A stretch of 64,000 nt of DNA from Gemmatimonadaceae bacterium (lineage in GTDB: Bacteria > Gemmatimonadota > Gemmatimonadetes > Gemmatimonadales > Gemmatimonadaceae), in contig DASUHB010000050.1 in assembly GCA_036273715.1 (NCBI GenBank), forward strand, positions 1-64,000, given 5' to 3'. Below are positions 61,470-64,000 of the stretch, piece after piece; within the stretch, counting starts at the first letter, position 1, and each line of letters begins with the position of its first letter. The translations under genes and the position numbers were made by a program. The notes beneath the pieces are model-generated. The model had not been told where the DNA came from, did not search any database, and saw only the letters and a list, made by a program, of their open reading frames with translations.

Positions 61470-61506
61470 GGCGTCCGTCCTCGACGCCCAACGGAAAAGT
61501 CCGCCA

Positions 61507-61671
61507 TCACGATTTGCGTGGCGTCTTGGCGTAGAACTCGCTCATCCGCAGCTCCACGTCCTGCGATCGGCACTTGGGACACGTGACGTCGGCGTGGCCA
61601 TGCTGCGAAATCGACTCGCGCACCGAGAACGTCGATCGGCACGCGCGGCATTGATATTCGTACGTTGGCAT
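61507..61671 (-). CDS. FmdB-family zinc-ribbon protein
   Basis: 54 residues. MPTYEYQCRACRSTF begins the FmdB family; two CxxC pairs (CRAC, CPKC) bind zinc. Family members are putative regulators. ATG 61671 is where the family begins; the frame is open upstream to 61740. Same direction as the coiled-coil and Omp85 genes. Confidence 0.85.
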   Translation of the reverse strand: MPTYEYQCRACRSTFSVRESISQHGHADVTCPKCRSQDVELRMSEFYAKTPRKS

Positions 61672-61821
61672 ACGGCACCCTCGCGAAGATGCTGGCTGTC
61701 CAGTTACGATACGAATCGCTTGGTCGCGCGCGCAACCCATATCGCATCTTCTATATCCTCACGCATGTCACGATCCGATCCGGCCGCCTCCATCATCGCC
61801 GCCATCGCCGTCCCCGCTGGA

Positions 61822-62583
61822 ATGGCGCGCATCGCGATCTCGGCTACCGCGCGCACCGATGATCACCGACGACGCGTTCGGCTCAACGCGGCGTACGTCG
61901 ACGCCATCGAGCGAGCAGGAGCGGTGCCATTGGTCGTGCCGCCGCTCGCCAGCATCGCCCACGCCGCTGCAGTCATTGACGTCTGCGACGGACTCGTGCT
62001 CACGGGCGGCGAAGACATCGATCCGGATCGTTACGGCTCGGCGCGCGACGCCACGGTCGAAGACACGAATCCCGAGCGCGATGCCACCGAGATCGCTCTG
62101 GTCGAGGCCGCACGGCTTAACCTGTGCCCAACATTTGCCATTTGCCGTGGCCTGCAATTGCTCAATGTCGCGCTCGGCGGCTCGCTCGTGCAGGACATCC
62201 CGAGTCAACGCCCCGGCTCGCTGAATCACGACCCGTCCGGCCCACGAACAGCGCGCGTGCACGAAGTTGACATCGAAGCCGGATCAGCGCTTGCCTGTAC
62301 GCTTGGCTCTACCCGGCTGCGCGTGAACTCGTTCCACCATCAGGCAGCGGACCGGGTCGCCGAGGGACTGCGCGCGACGGCATGGGCGCCGGACGGGATC
62401 ATCGAAGGCCTGGAGTGGCGCGGGTCTGACGGCTGGTGGGCGGTCGCCGTGCAGTGGCATCCGGAGGAATTGGTCATCGGTCCGGAGCCCGCACCGGATG
62501 CGAACCTGTTTACGGAGTTCGTGCGCCGAGCAGCCGCGTCCAGACCGGATTCCCGCCGCGCGAGTTTTCCGCCAGACGCCTAA
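61822..62583 (+). CDS. Class I glutamine amidotransferase-like hydrolase (peptidase C26, PuuD-like)
   Basis: 253 residues. Catalytic Cys in FAICRGLQLLN near 112, with His and Glu in QWHPEE near 216; GGEDIDPDRYG near 69 and NSFHHQA complete the PuuD-like pattern. Probably hydrolyses gamma-glutamyl compounds. I use ATG 61822 because MARIAISAT matches the family start; ATG 61765 is an in-frame alternative. TAA stop lies in a GCCTAAC word. Confidence 0.85.
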   Translation: MARIAISATARTDDHRRRVRLNAAYVDAIERAGAVPLVVPPLASIAHAAAVIDVCDGLVLTGGEDIDPDRYGSARDATVEDTNPERDATEIALVEAARLNLCPTFAICRGLQLLNVALGGSLVQDIPSQRPGSLNHDPSGPRTARVHEVDIEAGSALACTLGSTRLRVNSFHHQAADRVAEGLRATAWAPDGIIEGLEWRGSDGWWAVAVQWHPEELVIGPEPAPDANLFTEFVRRAAASRPDSRRASFPPDA

Positions 62584-62616
62584 CTGTTCGGCGGGGTCCG
62601 GATCGCGTGCACGTCC

Positions 62617-63354
62617 TCAGCTCACATGCCGCCAGCGAAATTCATCCTTCACCTGGCGCATCAGCCGTTCGGGCGTGTGCAGCGTGGGGAAGAACACGCT
62701 GTCGCTCATCTCGTTGAGCGCCACGCGGATGACCGCAAATCGAGCCGCCGCTTCGCGGAACAACACGTCCAGCCCATGCTCGTGCGCCAGGCGATGGTCC
62801 GCGGCCAGCTGGAAGCCGCGCCGTCCCAGCTCCTCGTAGTACTCGAGGTCGGGGCCGCCCCGCCGCCAGCGGCGCTGCTCGATGCGGTCCGGAAAGAGTC
62901 CGCTCAGCCACAGCGCGTAGTTGCCGAGATGCTGCCTAACGAGAAAACTGCGGCGCACATCGCCGTCGTTCACATCATCGAGTAGCGCGGCGAGCGTGTC
63001 GTATTCCTGGTCGTCGTGTTCGTCGATGCGCGTCGCCCGGCTCCGGGCGCCGAAATGGAGCACGATGGCCGCCACGTAGTCGGCGAGCGCGCGGTCGCCT
63101 TCGCCGGCGCGCCGCAGCGCCTGCCGGACGATCACGTAACAGAAGAGCGGCCACGACGCGCGCATGCCTAACCGCGACGGACCCTCCAACAACGCCGCGA
63201 GCAGCCGCGGATCGTCCAGGAGCGCGTCGACACCGTGCTCCCGTAAGGCATCTTCCGCTTCCTCGAGCGCGGCGCGCGAAGATTGGCCAATCAGCCGGAG
63301 CGCCAGTTGCGCGTCATCGCGCGTGAGCGAAGCCCGAACGTTGCCGAGAATCAT
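62617..63354 (-). CDS. Hypothetical soluble protein
   Basis: 245 residues, mostly helical, with no signal peptide or membrane segment. Central blocks are LEEAEDALREHGVDALLDDPRLLAALLEG, WPLFCYVIVRQALR and DYVAAIVLHFGAR. I recognise no family. ATG 63354 has a good GGAGGGTGA element. A palindrome at 63376-63390 lies 22 bases upstream and could control it. Confidence 0.7.
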   Translation of the reverse strand: MILGNVRASLTRDDAQLALRLIGQSSRAALEEAEDALREHGVDALLDDPRLLAALLEGPSRLGMRASWPLFCYVIVRQALRRAGEGDRALADYVAAIVLHFGARSRATRIDEHDDQEYDTLAALLDDVNDGDVRRSFLVRQHLGNYALWLSGLFPDRIEQRRWRRGGPDLEYYEELGRRGFQLAADHRLAHEHGLDVLFREAAARFAVIRVALNEMSDSVFFPTLHTPERLMRQVKDEFRWRHVS

Positions 63355-63375
63355 CTTCACCCTCCGATGGATCTC

Positions 63376-63390
63376 GTGTATGTCATACAC
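63376..63390. promoter_or_regulatory. Operator-like palindrome
   Basis: GTGTATGTCATACAC is an exact 7-1-7 inverted repeat in front of the 62617-63354 gene. Its length and position suggest a dimeric repressor site. AT-rich for this genome. Confidence 0.55.
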
Positions 63391-63641
63391 CTGTTCGCAC
63401 GGCGCGGGCCGCGGGGCCGTCCTTGTGTGACGACTTACTGGCACGCGGGCAATTCGGCCGGTCCACCTGCACGGCGGCACTCCGCGCCCGAGAGTGCCAG
63501 CGTGATGCGGAACACACTCGCCGTCCTTTGCATTTCCTAAGAAGCCGGGGCATCTTGCGCCGTCGCCCTCGTGCTCCGATGCCGAATGGCCGTGCGAATG
63601 GGAACCGCACGGGCTGCTTCGCGGTATGATTCATACAGACC

Positions 63642-64000
63642 ATGCTCTACATCTGCATCCCGGCGTTCGACGAAGCGCCCACCATTGGCTTGCTGCTCTG
63701 GCGCATCCGCAAGGTGCTGGAGGAGCATCCGCGCGAATACGAATTGATCGTGCTCGACGATGGCAGCACCGACGCCACCGCCGACACGCTCAAACCGTAT
63801 GCCGACGTGTTGCCGCTCACGATCCTTCGGAATGATCAGTGTCGCGGCTACGCGAGTGCGCTCGACACGTTAGCCCGCACGGCCGCCAAGCGGACGCGGT
63901 ATCCACGCCGTGACGCCGCCATCTTCATGCAAGGCGACTTCACCGACCAACCGGAGCACCTGCCGGAGCTGATCAAGCGCTTCGAGGGCGGAGCCGATGT
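63642..64000 (+). CDS. Family 2 glycosyltransferase, 5' part
   Basis: 119 codons to the right edge, translated by hand. The GT-A motifs CIPAFDEAPTIG at the start and VLDDGSTDATAD near residue 38-49 (DD before GST binds the sugar nucleotide) are intact, and MQGDFTDQPEHL near 96 is the later acidic motif. Resembles dolichol-phosphate-mannose-synthase-like enzymes. The rest is beyond the window. Confidence 0.9.
   Translation, partial: MLYICIPAFDEAPTIGLLLWRIRKVLEEHPREYELIVLDDGSTDATADTLKPYADVLPLTILRNDQCRGYASALDTLARTAAKRTRYPRRDAAIFMQGDFTDQPEHLPELIKRFEGGAD

Overview
This is a GC-rich, gene-dense bacterial chromosome segment. I read about 60 protein genes, no tRNA or rRNA, no CRISPR array and no insertion sequence. 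Several features point to an uncultured Gemmatimonadota-like bacterium: a long duplicated-orphan (MacB/FtsX-type) permease, which is common in Acidobacteria and Gemmatimonadota; many Sec-exported lipoproteins of unknown function; a carboxypeptidase-regulatory/TonB-plug protein; and an unusual CcmE. The phylum is an inference. Nothing in the window is a decisive marker, but the gyrB, recF and ligA genes could settle it.

Layout. 1-4,700 (minus strand) holds cytochrome c maturation genes (ccmE, ccmF), a YfiM-like protein, glpK and mtnA. 4,880-13,010 (plus) holds an enoyl-CoA hydratase, recF, the helicase loader dciA, an M28 peptidase and gyrB; this is a replication/repair cluster without dnaA or dnaN in the window. 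13,180-18,250 holds the orphan permease, a pyrimidine nucleoside phosphorylase, an RMDN-like TPR protein and a YtxH protein. 18,470-23,360 holds a nested signalling operon (CheY-like receiver, PleD-like diguanylate cyclase, GAF protein), then ligA and a V4R protein. 23,390-28,620 holds a phosphoribosyltransferase, a TPR/ParA/lipoprotein/acyl-CoA synthetase run and a Trm112-like protein. 28,630-30,425 (minus) is a three-gene operon for PTP synthase, GTP cyclohydrolase I and a short-chain reductase, i.e. the enzyme set of tetrahydrobiopterin synthesis. 30,580-35,470 holds a CaCA exchanger, a probable 6S-like small RNA on the minus strand, an ArsB/SLC13 permease, an NDUFA9-like epimerase and a gene split by a frame change. 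35,510-40,175 (minus) holds a GNAT protein and SbcCD. 40,220-48,670 holds exported proteins, an AsnC-type RAM-domain protein, an aminotransferase, a catalytically dead DEAD-box-like RNA-binding protein, thymidine kinase, a lipoprotein and coaE. 49,540-52,890 holds convergent gcvH and gcvP. 53,360-59,150 is a complete oligopeptide ABC importer operon. 59,170 to the end holds a one-POTRA Omp85 protein, a PspA-like coiled coil, an FmdB zinc ribbon, a class I amidotransferase, an unknown protein and the start of a family 2 glycosyltransferase.

Beyond the genes, three things stand out. First, the heptamer GTTAGGC/GCCTAAC occurs about 75 times, roughly ten times more than base composition predicts, in several reading frames, on both strands and in gaps; it is nearly absent from about 40-51 kb. 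Second, the DEAD-box homologue at 44.6-46.2 kb has lost every ATPase motif but keeps its RNA-binding domain. Third, a roughly 190-nt minus-strand RNA at 31.8-32.0 kb has a near-consensus promoter, an 11-bp closing stem and an intrinsic terminator. A dispersed inverted repeat also occurs at 9.1 and 49.0 kb.
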